Positions 47,600-59,559 of a stretch of DNA of 64,000 nt are shown in pieces. Each line of letters begins with the position of its first letter. Position 1 is the stretch's first letter. A model generated the notes under the pieces. That model saw only the letters and a program-made list of their open reading frames with translations, did no database searches and had not been told where the DNA came from. Location: NCBI GenBank assembly GCA_033065855.1, contig JAVXUO010002832.1, positions 259,001 to 323,000 of the forward strand. The letters run 5' to 3'. The translations under genes and the position numbers were made by a program. This DNA is from Escallonia rubra. Taxonomy: Eukaryota > Streptophyta > Magnoliopsida > Escalloniales > Escalloniaceae.

Positions 47600-48835
47600 A
47601 TGATCCCACAATCTTCGAGCTCCAATTTCGTACATTCATGGACTCTTCAACAAGATTGAATTGATCCTCATGGATGGGAGATTCAAACTAAAATCTTCAT
47701 GAGCGTGAGGAGCGTGATGATTCGTGAAGACATTCTCCGCGCTACTTGCAAACTCTGCCCTACTTTTGAAGAATTCTCTACCCTGGTAGATATCCCAGCT
47801 AATCTTTCAATTGTTATTCCGACCATTCAAGATGGTTATGTGAAGTCCCTCAAAACTTTATTGAAGGTCCCAAAGGAGCGCGCCAGATCTTTCATTCGAG
47901 GTGATGGTATTCAACTCTCTCCCCTGATAGAATATTTTTCTACCAAGCCAACTAGTCGTAATGGACAATATGCCCATGGTCAAGTGTCCACCCTGGAATT
48001 ATGTTTGGTAGCCAAATATCTCACCTTTTTGGCCATGGGGTTGCTGATGTGAGGCTATCTGACGTTCTGCTTCAAGTGTCCACCCGAGGTAAAACCCTGA
48101 TCCCCTTAGTGGCAGCTGAAACTTTACTTGGTATCTTTAATGTTCATAAAGATCCCAGTGTCCCAACGACATAGGTGACTGGATTCCCTTCTTCTGTTGC
48201 GAGAGTCCAAGAACATCCGTTGGTATTGCAAATGGTGGAGGGCTCATAGGCCTATTTTTAGAACAACTAAATATCCCCGCATTTATCTCCTAGTAATGCA
48301 TCAAACATCCTTCTACTTTGCTTGTCGGGTCCTGAGGCAGTTTGGTTATGAGCAAGTGATTTCGAAAGTCTGTGGGGAATTTGTAGGAGAGTAAGCCCTT
48401 AGTCCTTCCATAATCGAGGTTGTTTTGTGAGGCTGGGGCTCTCCACCTTATACCCGCAATTCTATTGTATATAGGCCCTTCATTACTAGTATAGAGCCAG
48501 TTGCTCCCTTGTTGCCTAATATATACATCTATTGGCTTTGGCCCTGTGTCCGTGAAAAAGTGTTAGCTTTGGAGATCACACTAAGGGCGGAGCTGAATTG
48601 GGACTTCCCGAGTGCTTACGAGATACAAACTTTAGAGCAAGCCAAGAGAGAAGCTCATGCTGCTATCGGATTGGGCCTGAAGATGTCTGAGTCTGGAAAG
48701 TCTTCTCAGAGCATAATACAAAGTTCTTATCATTCTCAAGTTGAAAGTGAAGTTTGGATCATTCAGATTAGGTGGTCTTGGATTGGTTCCCAAATGTTCA
48801 AGGTTAAGCCGTAGACTGCTAAGTGTAAACGACCC
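47600..48835 (+). pseudogene. PMD/DUF7745-like transposon-associated gene, decayed
   Basis: The clearest frame (47699-48052) reads REDILRATCKLCPTFEEFST and later STLELCLVAKYL. This resembles the 'CPTFEEF' block near the start of plant DUF7745/PMD-type proteins. Further pieces are 48197-48394 (HRPIFRTTKYPRIYLLVMHQ) and 48509-48814, which has an alanine/glutamate-rich, coiled-coil-like stretch (IQTLEQAKREAHAAIGLGLK). At least three frame breaks separate the pieces, so it is not functional. The leader repeats and TATA placement are shared with the PMD locus at 22560. The family name is inferred from motif wording. Confidence 0.45.
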
Positions 48836-49406
48836 ATTAGTTTACATCACGGTGGCGAATTTTTGTGTCTCGCCAAACTTGTTGAGCATATTTGTTACTA
48901 ACTTTGTGAGCCATGTCACAGTGTATATGACACTTATGTTTCTGATTTACCCCCGTGGATTGGAACGTGGGCTAGCTCAGTGGGATGAGCTAGAGATCGC
49001 GATCTTATTTTCTGAGCCTTGTCCCAGATGTCAGTGATGGCATTTGTGACCTTATTCTGAATAGATCTCTAGTGTCTGTCTCTGTACAAAAATATATTTT
49101 GGCATTTCAAAATTCTTTTGTGTATCTGTTCCGTTAAAAAAATTTGTATGTCCGCAATTTCGTTTTCTCAGATATATTTTATCCTTTTTGGTTGGTCCGT
49201 TGTGCAACCTTACTGGGCATTTGGCTCACTCCCTTATTGTTTTCCTTTCAGGTGATCAATAGAGGGGACTGGATAACGGGGCTAGTTGTGTGACCGAGAG
49301 TTAGTGGTTTTTATCTCAGAGTCAGTATTAGTATTTTTAGATGTAATTATTAAGACAAATTGAATTTGTTTAGATTTTATTTTGAAACTCCGTGTCGGAG
49401 TAATTT

Positions 49407-51440
49407 TGTGATGCCCCGTTCCCCGGTCATTATTACTTTAGCGACCGTTTCTAGGAGTGATGTTCTTTTGAGTTTTAGCGACGAACTCTTGATTAGCGTT
49501 AGTATATTTCTTTTGATGACTTAGAGCGACAATAATTATACGTAATATTTAGCCTCGATTTTCTCAAGTGAATTTCATTGAACCTTTAGCGACAATTGCA
49601 AAATCATAAGTTAGAATTTACGTTAGTAATTATGAATGATATTGTTTGAGGTCTTTAGGGTGATTAGCGTTAATGATATTTAGAACCATTAACGACAATA
49701 TCTATAATTTGCAGCATTATTTTATTAGAACCTTTTTAAGCGACAAGTAGCCAGCAGGTTAGCGTAACAGTCTTTAATAAATTTGCTAACACATGATTCG
49801 TCGTAAGTATTTTATTCTTGGACCATTTTTTTCATAATAATAAGTTGGGTTAGAAGTTTTAGCGACAAATGGGTTTATAGGGTTTCCTACAATTCTAACT
49901 AGGGTTTTCACCCCCCCTTGTATAAATATATAAGATAGTGGGGGGCAGCCAACCTTAGCCGTCAGACTCAACCTAGAGGGGAGACATCGGGAGACAGAGG
50001 AGAGCTCGGCGATCAATAGCAATTTGGTAAGCTCTCTCTTGGCTTTTTATCTTCCAGAATTTAGTTAGATTTCAATATTGTATTGTATATATGACCATGG
50101 GTACGTACACTTTTGGCTGTGAGAACATGTGAAAAAGGGGAGGAAATCGCTGAGTGTTTTAATGGGTTTAGTATAATGCCATGAGAGTGCTGGGTAGGGT
50201 GAGGACATGGTGGTCACGGGTGTACGAATTGGAGCCATGAACGGCCATGGCTGTCGGGGATATGACTTACGGCACCGTCAAGGATCGCATGAAGGTAGAA
50301 GCAAACCCAATAGCTGTGGCCGAGATAAAGACAGTAACTATGACAGAGTTGTGGGTTCAGGGAGAGAGAGAGAGAAGCCTGCGATGTAGTGTCGAGTGAG
50401 TATGCCTTGTATATGGGGACTACACTGGGAAAATAGATGGGAAATTGTGTAGTGTAATATTTCTTGGATGAGATGGAGGGGTGAGTGTTACAGCAAGAGA
50501 GAAACGAAACTAGTAGCGGAGGTGTGCTGGTACTGGGTACTTTGATGGTGCATAATTTGATGATGTTGCTGTAGGTTGGCAAGGATGATGGGGCGTGTAC
50601 ATGGAAGGAGTGTTGAGTGGTGGGTATGTTGGTATGTGACTATTAGGGTGAATATGTGTGTTTTGTGTGTATGGGATTAATGTATAAGCAGCAAAGAGAG
50701 GCTGCCATGGCTACATGCATTATTTATGTGTATGAATGATTCATGAAAAGAAAAGAAAAGAAACGAGAGAGAATGAAGCGAAATGGAAATGGGGGTTACA
50801 GTGCAATGAAAATGGGTGTTGAGTGGTATGTGTATTGGTTGGTAACCCTTAGTGATGGTGTTCGCATGAGAGTGTGTATGTGAGAAGAAATAGTGAGCTG
50901 CCATGGTGGGCATGTAGTCATGGTGCTCTGTGTGTGTGCTGTGTGTGTGTGTTGCCTGTGATTCTGTGAGTTCTTGGGCTGCCAAGACAGCCATACAAAT
51001 GAGGGTATATGTGAGTTATGCATTCAAGTGTGTGTGTGTGTGTATATGGGGATGAGAGTCTTATTCCATGTGTTATATAGAAAGGTGAAGGGAAGGCAGG
51101 CTAATGGGTATTGTGGCTAAAGTGAATTCATGTAAGAACAGTACTGGGTAGGCGTGAAGAAGGAGAAGACTGTAGCGAGAGAGGGAAATGTTCTGTTTTA
51201 ATTTTAGACTCAAAAGTGTCGCTAAAAAGCTATCTTATTCCAGCAGTCTCTTTTCAAAATTTTAAAATATATCTAGAAAATCTTTTGGGCAAAACTCAAA
51301 GAAGTAACTTAGGTTTATTTTTCAAGACCTACACACAGTAAAAGTTTTAGATTTTTCGGAGCTCGGGAAGAGTGCAAAAACTTTTACTCATTTAAAAGAA
51401 ACCTAATACTTAAACGTGCTCGAGCGACAATAAATGACAT
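49407..51440 (+). mobile_element. LTR of a Gypsy-like element with TATA box; right end uncertain
   Basis: The start TGTGATGCCCCGTTCCCCGG is LTR-like. Bases 49436-49870 hold about eight scattered TTTAGCGACA-type motifs, the likely U3. A TATA box (TATAAATATATAAG, about 49922) is followed by a leader (GACTCAACCTAGAGGGGAGA). The remainder is GT-rich with CGCTAAAAAGC near 51216 and CGAGCGACAATAAATGAC at 51421. No convincing right end or target duplication was found. The bases before it (49050-49406) look like the 3' part of another LTR. This is a degraded fossil. Confidence 0.5.
49922..49935 (+). promoter_or_regulatory. TATA box of the LTR at 49407
   Basis: TATAAATATATAAG following a C-rich stretch, placed about 500 bp into the LTR as in the other LTRs of this window. 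Confidence 0.6.
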
Positions 51441-51569
51441 TCGAATGATTTGTGGAAAATGCACTAAGGCATGCCAAGGCTTGGTCGGGTGGGTCATATG
51501 TCCCGCACTTAGAGTTTGAGCTCTCCGGGCGCAATCTTGTCAGCAAAGACAAACTTGAGGCCCCTGCAC

Positions 51570-52865
51570 TAGAGATGGCAATTTGGTCTGTACCCGGAGG
51601 ATATCCGACCCGCTCCGATCCGATAGGAGCGGGTTATTTTGACTTCGACCGGGTTATGGGGCGGGTACGGTATTTAATTTTTTAACCCGCAGCGGGTACG
51701 GGTCGGGTTTGGTATTTTGTTTAATCCCCCTGCTATCCGACCCGCCCGCCCCGTGACCCTTACCTGTCCCATTTTAATTTTATTCTAACACTAAAATAAT
51801 GAGCAATCACAGCAGTCCATCTCGGCCATATAAGTAGCCAAAAAAAAAACCCTAACATACTTTACTCTCTCTCTGCCGCGGCTCTGAATAACCTTTTTAT
51901 CTCTTATCTCTCTGTAGCGGCGCTGAACAACCCTTTGGATCGTCTTCTCTCAGCCTCTTCTCTCCCCCTCACCGTCGTCCCCCCGAGGACGACCACCACC
52001 TCATCGTCCACAAAACACCGCCCAATTTATGGATGCGACTTTCCGAGGGTCAGCAGTTTTACATTTCATATCGTGCAACCCCCGTTCTAAGAACATCTGA
52101 GAACATCTCCAAAATTTGAAGCTTCTTGTTCATGCCAGCTTTGGCGAGCTAGCCAGCCTCATATACACCTGCATCCTCAGCTAATTTTGGGCACCACTAT
52201 AAGGACAACATTGCTGCCCGTTTGAAGGTTTGTGTTATATCTTTTACTTTATGTTAGTCTTCTTGTTAATATGTCAATGATCTTGAGACCAAGTCTGATT
52301 CAGTGTGATTTTTGCTCATTCACATGATGTGTTGCCATTACAAAGAATGAACTGGACTTCTTCTCAAGGCCCATTGTTGATATCAGAGGGCAGAAGATTG
52401 GGGAGCTTTGTGGTTGTTTCCTGTGTTGCAGTGATTGTGATTGTGCTTCCTGTGTTGTAGAAACCAAAGCTTTGTTATAAATCCAGTAATTTTAGTAATT
52501 GTATGCAAGTGAAATCTGAAAAGTAGTGGTACTAATTTCAGTATTTTCAATGATTTTAGTATTTTGTATGCAAGTAAAATCTGGACAATAATTACAATAA
52601 TTTTATTGATTTTAGTAACTATTTTAGTGATTTTGGACATTAATTTTTCCTTTTGGTAATACATTTTTGTAGATTGCATAGTAACTGTTTCTCAAAACAG
52701 GTCGGGGCGGGTTCGGATTTTTTAAAAGATCGCCGGATCGGGGATGGTATTCCCATCCCTTGACCCGGTGACAGGGCGGGGCGGGGCGGGACAGTGTGCA
52801 AGGACTACCGGGATGGGTACGGATTTCATAAGATCTGCATCCGACCCGCCCCATTGCCATCCCTA
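51570..52865. mobile_element. Non-autonomous hAT-like element, 1.3 kb, inside the Gypsy gag region
   Basis: The ends TAGAGATGGCAATTTGG and (complement) TAGGGATGGCAATGGGGCGG are inverted repeats. Flanks 51562-51569 and 52866-52873 are both CCCTGCAC, a perfect 8-bp duplication. Subterminal CGGGT/ACCCG motifs resemble those of the element at 45206-46282, and the two clearly belong to one subfamily. The interior (51850-52050) has AACCCTAACATAC followed by CT-rich sequence like a plant 5' UTR, then AT-rich DNA. No transposase is seen. Confidence 0.93.
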
Positions 52866-54607
52866 CCCTGCACCACTTGAGGTCGTGACCAAATTTTTGA
52901 TGATATGGACAGTAGTTGGGATGGGCTACGTTTTCCAGGGTAGGTTCAGTGTAGCATCGGGCAGGCTTATGGCATTGTCGTCGATCCATGTCTCGAGGAG
53001 AGTTCTAACAGTCTTCAAGTCACACGGGTATTCCGGGGCAGGCATCGGCTGCCCTCTCTTATCAGGGGGCCCATCCCTTCCTTGGGACTGACGCTTGTGG
53101 TTGTTGTCGTCGTTATTGGCTACTTCCATCGTCGCGGTCAAGGCAATATGAGGTTGGGGATTTAGGGTCTTTGACGGACCGACCGAGTCATAGGTGCGTC
53201 GCGCAGCTTTTTTGAGATGTCCCCAGGACCAAAGCTGGAGGTTTTCAAGGTAGACCATGTATGTGTCTTTCATGTTCTTGATGCAAATATGTACAAGGGT
53301 TTCATCTTTGCTGAAGTCAGTGCATTCCAAGCACTTGTGATGAAATCGCGTAACATAGGTGTTGAGGTCTTCCCCGGGGTTCTGGCAGATTTCGGCGATG
53401 TCAACGATGGTCACACGTTCCGTCTCATAGTGAAATTTGTCAAGGAAGAGCTGTACAAGAGTGGATAGTATTGTCGGGAATTTGATGATACCAAGAGTAG
53501 GCGAGACCAGTCAGGGACTTGTAAAATTCTCGAAGCTTCAAAGTGTCGTCCTCCCCGTAGTGCTCCAGGGAGCCAGCAAAACTGGTGAGGTGCTCGCGAG
53601 CGTTGCCTTCTTTGCCGTTGAACAAGGTGAAGGATGGTTGCTTGTACTTGACGGGGTAAGGCTTGGTAGCGAGGCTGCCAGAGTAGGGAGCATGGCCTGA
53701 CAGCTTAGAGGGGGAGTGGGGTAAGGATGACTGCTTGAGACGGTGAATGAGAGCATCCAAGTCATGCTTGGTGACGCATGACGCATGTGAGGGTTTGTGC
53801 CCTGTCAGGATGATTCGGGCACCAGAGCCCCCAAACGCTGTAACCATAGGCATCGAGGGGATGACGATGGTCGAAAGGGGTTGGTGGTGAGGATCAACTT
53901 GTTGGGGCATGGTTTGCATATGGGTAGTGTCAGCTGCTGGAGGCAGATCATCAGGAAAGGTCGACTGGAGTAAGCTAGGGTAATGACTTGTGTTTAGGTT
54001 TCGGCTGGTTATGTTCGGGTTAGGCTCCATCTCAATTGATTCGTGAGTCTCCGAAGTGCTTCGAGCAAGGGTAAGGCGTGGCGCCGGGGGCTGAGGTGCC
54101 GCAAGTCCTACTGTCAAGGGCCCAGAGGACCAAGGCAGCGATGGTCGCGACACTGGGACCTGAGCAGTGTCCAAAACTAGCCCAGGCCCTAAAGGTTGGA
54201 TATGAGCAGGAGGGGCCAAACCTGGAGCTTGGGATAACATGGGATGAGTAATGGGCACAGGGTGCAGAGCTCTAAGGCTTCGGGAAGTCGGTGATTGTGA
54301 AGTCAAGACTTGGATTGATTTTTGCATTTCTAAGATGACAGCCATGAGAGAAGATTGAGAGTCTTGGAGCTCGGTAATGGTAAGAGTAAAGTGTTAGATT
54401 GTGGCGTTGACGATTGTGGCCACATCGGGTGCATCCCTCCCTGGTAGAGGTTGGAGTTGGTTGTGGCTGGTCTCTTCGTGATCATTGAAATGATGCTCCT
54501 CTTGCACGGTGTGGATGAGGCCTTAACTGGTAACCCTCGTAACACTTCGTTGTATAGGCATGGAGACTGAGTGTGAAAGATAGGCAAACTGCAATACGAT
54601 GCTCACC

Positions 54608-54625
54608 TCCCCAGCGGAGTCGCCA
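54608..54625 (-). other. Primer-binding-site-like sequence of the Gypsy fossil
   Basis: TGGCGACTCCGCTGGGGA on the minus strand begins six bases after the LTR end and starts with the TGG expected opposite a tRNA CCA end. The matching tRNA was not identified. Confidence 0.55.
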
Positions 54626-55555
54626 AAAAGATGCCAAGGAAAGTGGGTTCGCAGTGCTTCGTGGAGGTGCCACAAGGAATACAGTCCGAGTCAGATGCCA
54701 AATGTACTGATGTGAGACACAGCAAGGGTGGAACAAGGGCAGAGACCAAGGGCTTCCCAGACAGAGCCTGAGGGTGGCAGTGCTACGAGGGCGATGGCGC
54801 AGGATGAATATACGACGACAGTCACAGTCCGATGCTTAGGTCCAGAGTCAGGGTCCTGTATGTTTCTCTCTAGGATTCTAGAGTGAGAAAGTGAAAATGT
54901 GAGCCTCTTGTTTGTGTCCAACCTCTAAATGAATTCTCAAGACCTCTATTTATAAAGATTGAGATGATGATGTCATTAACTGACATGTGTCGCTCCCCGG
55001 GAGTGACACGTCACCAGAGGGTCCACGGGTGCCAGTGCTCCATGGACTGTCGGATCTCATATTCACCCGCCCTACTCCTCACAGCGTCACTCTGTCTTTC
55101 TGGAAAGACTAGCTCCCACAGCGTCGGTGTGGCCAGAGAACCCCTTGATCTAGCCTCTAATCCAAGCCCTTGCAGAGTCCCACAGGCCTGGCAGCGGTGG
55201 GGAAGACCCGACGCCCAACTGCTCCCATCTCGGAGTGACCCGGGGGTCATAGTCCCTAGGGGTGCCGACGCAAGCCCCCAGTGCCGGAGCACGTAGGCCA
55301 GTCACGCAGACACCCTGGCGGAGATAGTGTCCAGGAGGAGTCTCCTATTCTGCAGGCTGAGGTAGCATCCCGGAGGAGCCGTCTACCTGGCAGAAGGGGA
55401 GTCTTTGCGCCGGAGTACTTGGAGTTCCCTGGCAGAGATAGTGTCCTAGAGGAGTCGCCTATCCCCGCGGGTGAGTCCTTGTGCCGGAGCACTCGGAGCA
55501 AGTCTAGGTAGCATCCCGGAGGAGCCGTCTACTTGGCGGAAGGGGAGTTGAAGAG

Positions 55556-56324
55556 CAATACATAACCACCGAAGCTAGAACAGCAAAGGAAAATACAATT
55601 GGCTAATTTTGGCTAATTTGATATTTCATATTTTCTTATTGGAGATAATTTTGGCTAATTTGAGACTTCTTTTTACTAAGATGCATTTCCTTGGTTATGA
55701 GTTTACTATTTAATTGAGAATGTTTCTCAAAGTTTTACTTTTTATGTTTGTTACTCGGAATTCCTATAAGTATCATATTTGTTCTTGTGTTGAAACTTAT
55801 TTAGACATTTGACTAATTGTACATCATATTTTTTTTGGCATTAAATTGACTTATACATAATTTGGGATTTCCTTCTAATGTGTATATTGATTATTTTGTG
55901 TATGTATTGTTTTATTGTATAGCTAACACATATTTTATATACTTCTTTTGTGTATTTATTGTTTTATTGTATAGCTAACACATATTTTATATACTTCTTG
56001 AACTTTAATCCCATGTCTTTATATGTTCCATATAAAGCTTTGGATTATTTGATACGTTTCCTCATCTTTGATACTTTTGTGTAATTATTGTGTTTTTGCT
56101 TATTTGAGAGTTGTACTGCTTTACATCAACTAGTACAATATGTGGTCCTATTAAATTTTATTTTCTTTTTTTTTCTTCTAAATACAAGTTACTTGAAATT
56201 CTTTTATGTTTGAATTTGAATCATATAGTGCCTCTCTTATCTGACATTGGCATAACCTTGTAGTTAATAATATGATATTTTTCTAACTTTGTAATTTGAG
56301 TTTGATGTGTCTTTGCTTATTTAT
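55556..56324. other. AT-rich intergenic DNA
   Basis: No gene recognised. It includes a 52-bp tandem duplication, listed separately. Confidence 0.5.
55900..56003. repeat. 52-bp tandem duplication
   Basis: TTGTTTTATTGTATAGCTAA followed by CACATATTTTATATACTTCTT occurs twice with a period of 52 bp and almost no differences, so it is recent. Confidence 0.9.
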
Positions 56325-56549
56325 AACTATGTAATACCCCGAAAATTTCCTTTTCCTTATGCAAAAAATTGTATATTTTTGAATAATTAAGTTTGTGGTC
56401 TTTTGTTAACATTAAGAAAATGAATTGGGATTGTTTCTGAAATTTTCGGTTGAATGAAAGTGGTTTCATTCGAATCAAAACTTATTGATGATAAAGTTTT
56501 TGAGTTCTGAAATATTCGGTCGAAGGAAAATAGTTTGGCTTCGAATAAA

Positions 56550-56960
56550 AATGGTTTTCTGAAGTTTTAGTCGAATTTAAAAGGTTTTAGTCGACTAAAA
56601 AAGTGTTTCGGTCGACTAAAAGTGTTTCGGTCGACTAAAAAGTATTTAAATTGCGTAAAAATGATTTTCGGGAGTTTTAGTCGAATTTAAAAGGTTTTAG
56701 TCGACTAAAAGAGTGTTTCGGTCGACTAAAAGTGTTTCGGTCGACTAAAAAGTATTTAAATTGTGTAAAAATGGTTTTCTGGAGTTTTAGTCGAATTTAA
56801 AGGTTTTAGTCGACTAAAAGAGTGTTTCGGTCGACTAAAAGTGTTTCGGTCGACTAAAAAGTATTTAAATTGTGTAAAAATAGTTTTCTGGAGTTTTAGT
56901 CGAATTTAAAGGTTTTAGTCGAGTACAGTAATGTTTTCAGTCGACTAAAAGTTTTAGTTG
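56550..56960. repeat. 106-118-bp tandem repeat with palindromic TTTAGTCGACTAAA
   Basis: About three and a half units, each with GAGTTTTAGTCGAATTTAAA, then TTTTAGTCGACTAAAA and two GTTTCGGTCGACTAAAA. The repeat lies in U3, 120-530 bp before the TATA box. Confidence 0.9.
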
Positions 56961-57076
56961 ATGAACAGTGATTTTGAACAGTAGTATGAACAGTACTTTT
57001 CAGTCGCCAAAAATGTGTTTTTCAGTCGACGGAAAGTTGTTTTCGGTCGACTTAAAGGTTTAAAATTTTTGTCCCC

Positions 57077-57084
57077 TATAAATA
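57077..57084 (+). promoter_or_regulatory. TATA box of the solo LTR
   Basis: TATAAATA in the context CCCCTATAAATAGTG, downstream of the U3 repeats. Confidence 0.75.
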
Positions 57085-58211
57085 GTGTTCTATTTCATTC
57101 CTAGCCCTTTTGTTCTTGATTTCTTGCTCCTTTGCGGCAGAGAGAGAGAGAATAGGAGGCTTGGGAAGCTCATTGGCGCTAGAGTGGTGCTTTAAGGTTT
57201 TCTTTGGTTCAAAAGCTTGTTTGAGGTAAGGGTTTATACGATTTTTGCTGTGGAAAGGTATCTTCGAAAATCCGAAGGCTTATACTTTCGTCACTTTTGA
57301 TTCATCTATGCTCGTTTGTAATTGATTGCTCCACTTTTGCCTTCTTGAGAACATTGTTCACCCTTTCTCATTTGTGCCTTAATGATGCTCAACTTTGAAT
57401 TTGTACATTTGTGACCGTCAATTTAAGATTGACATTGACTATGTTGAACAACTCTCAAATTGAGAGGGTCATTTGGACACATGTTTGTTATACTAGAGAG
57501 CCGAAGTCTCCTAGTATGCTCCGGAGCACGCGTTTGATGTTTGTATGTTTGGTTCGACATTTGGGTCTTATGACCACCATAGTCATCGTATGTTTGTAGC
57601 GTACCCGACATATAATTGAAATGTGTTTGGGTTAAACGCTTAATGACGTTTGCTTTGGTATTTGACAGTAAAATATGATTGCTCATTTTCGTACCTTCGG
57701 GCTTGTATTTGATTTGGGTTCTTTGGACCACTTTATGAACATTTCGTATATTTGATTCGCCTTATTTGCATCGTGGTCAATTGTTATTATTTGTTCGTCA
57801 GATATTTGATTTTGTTTTGGACTACGAATCATCGTATTTGCTTCCCATTTGTTTTCCCCACTTACTGGGCTATTCGAGCTCACCCCCTACTCGTTTGTTT
57901 TGTCCCTTACCACAGGTATCCGACGTGATTTTCGGGCGTGGCATGTTTGGGGGAAATTAGAGTTTTTAGTCTTTGTTAGTATAATTGAGCAATGTAAATT
58001 ATTTCACCGCTGCGTTTGATAATTTATTTTGTAAAGGAATACTCAGTGGAATTATTTTGGTGAACGGATTGTCTTAGACTTTTGTTTGTGGAGATATTTT
58101 ATCTTAGAGGATTTAGTTGCTCTGTCTATACCGTTATCTTTAGAACTGTAATGGTATATAATGGAGTTTGATGTTAGTTGGGACCGCTCGTTTTCGGGGC
58201 GTGACAAACTA

Positions 58212-58990
58212 AGAGTACAATGTGTATTGCTATTGAAGTTTATTTTTTTTCTAACTATTAGTAACTTAAAATTCTTCTACGTGTGCACTCTGGTTATATG
58301 GTACCTTTCTTATTTGTGGGATGTGTAGCCTTATTGCTAATAATATTTCTTTGTCTGATTTTGTATAAATTTATGTATGTTCTCGTGTTTTCTTGTATAC
58401 CATTATAGCTAGCATCTTTTATTTTCTAATCACGTTTATAGATTGACGCCAATACTTCAAATTGCTTTGTATCAATACTATTATATGTGTACAAGCTTTG
58501 ATTCCACTTATAATAATTATAAATTTACAACTTGTAAATTGAAAAATCTATAGTTAAATATGAATAAAATATGAATGTTGTAGTGTTATTTCTAATTGGA
58601 TACCTCAAAATTTTTAACGTGCAGTAAATTTGGGGACCAAATTTTTATAAGGTGGGGTGGATGTGAAACCCCAATCTTAATTAACTTCTAATCATTTTAT
58701 TAACTTTAAACACATTTAAATTTGATTGAAATATTATATTTGTGTTACATTCTTTGACAAAATAAAATAAAACTTATTTCATAATTTTCGCGATTAAGCA
58801 TGCTTAAGGAGGTATTAACCGTTAACCAATGGTAAATTATTGAATTTCATCAATATTTTCTTGAGTATAGTCAAATTAAAGAGCTCGTCGAGGCAAGTCC
58901 AATGCAATTTTAATCGGCTCAATCATATATCGGATGAAGCCTCTATGCGCGTTTACACTCTGGCGGATAATTTTGCGAGCGATTCACCAA
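58212..58990. other. Intergenic, nothing firm
   Basis: AT-rich. TGTGAAACCCCAATCTT near 58670 looks like an LTR start, but no matching end or target duplication was found. Confidence 0.4.
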
Positions 58991-58994
58991 GAAC

Positions 58995-59029
58995 GCGCCA
59001 CGTGGCGAAAGCATAGCGCGCCACGTGGC
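58995..59029. promoter_or_regulatory. Two perfect G-box palindromes (GCCACGTGGC)
   Basis: GCGCCACGTGGC occurs at 58995-59006 and again at 59018-59029, 23 bp apart. CACGTG is the core bound by plant bHLH and bZIP factors. No adjacent functional gene is visible, so these may be promoter elements of a decayed mobile element. Confidence 0.6.
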
Positions 59030-59559
59030 AAAGTTGTCAGCTCTTGTCTCCTTGTCTTTTATCTTGTGTAGCTGTGTTATTTTCCTAATTAACCTAAACC
59101 GTTCATCTAGATTGAATCTAAACCATCGAATTATCATCCTTAATGTGAGTGTATTACATGTAAGAAAATCTTTATGCTATTGTCTTTATTCCTCTCTCTT
59201 CTAGATTGAATCTAAACCATAGATTTTGAGTTTGTGATCTTTTGTAGTTGAAAAGTATGGGCAAGAAGTTGAGCTAGATGTTGCCTTAAAAAAAATCGTG
59301 TGTTTGAATTAATAAAATGTTTTTGGAGCATGGAATCTTGGAATATTTGATGTTGGTGATTTGATCATGGATAATCGTATTTAAAAGTCTAACAATATGG
59401 GTGAAGCTTTGGACAAAAGGCGTACAAAGAGTTTAGTAACTTTGGTTATGAGTTACACTCAGTTATAAGCGAAATGTTATCAAGGACGTGTTTGAATGGC
59501 TCTATTGTGATTTTGTACGGGCGTAAATTTTTGATTGGAAGACTATAGAGTATAAATCC

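Larger units (their letters stand above)
51441..55555 (-). mobile_element. Ty3/Gypsy-type fossil (partial LTR, primer site, gag), split by a hAT element
   Basis: Read on the minus strand: a partial LTR (55555 to 54632) of the same family as 2908-5497, with its TATA box near 54945, then a primer-site-like TGGCGACTCCGCTGGGGA (54625-54608). Gag frames follow at 54345-53440 (ending near KYKQPSFTLFNGKEGNA and GLAYSWYHQIPD) and 53414-52926 (EDLNTYVTRFHHKCLECTDF). A zinc-knuckle-like CPYHQKFGHDLKWC lies at 52920-52870, directly where the hAT element has inserted. The remnant resumes at 51569 and fades by about 51441. Protease, polymerase and second LTR are absent. It is broken, with a handful of frame interruptions. 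Confidence 0.75.
56330..58206 (+). mobile_element. Solo LTR of a Gypsy-type element, 1.88 kb
   Basis: It starts TGTAATACCCCGAAAATTTC and ends TTTTCGGGGCGTGACA, with AACTA on both sides (56325-56329 and 58207-58211), a perfect 5-bp duplication. A TATA box (TATAAATA, 57077-57084) is followed by a GAGAGA leader near 57140. U3 contains GTCGACTAAA tandem repeats. The 3' part carries CTCACCCCC and ACCACAGGTATCCGACGTG, matching the 3' layout of other LTRs here. No internal region remains. It looks whole as an LTR and fairly young by its intact ends. Confidence 0.92.

Noticed and set aside
50214-51023. Frames rich in His, Ser and Thr opposite GT-rich DNA
   Set aside because: They lie in an LTR leader region, have skewed composition, and lack any domain.
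58670-59157. Short LTR from TGTGAAACCCC to GTGTATTACA
   Set aside because: The ends look right, but the flanking 5-mers do not match and the interior shows no LTR features.
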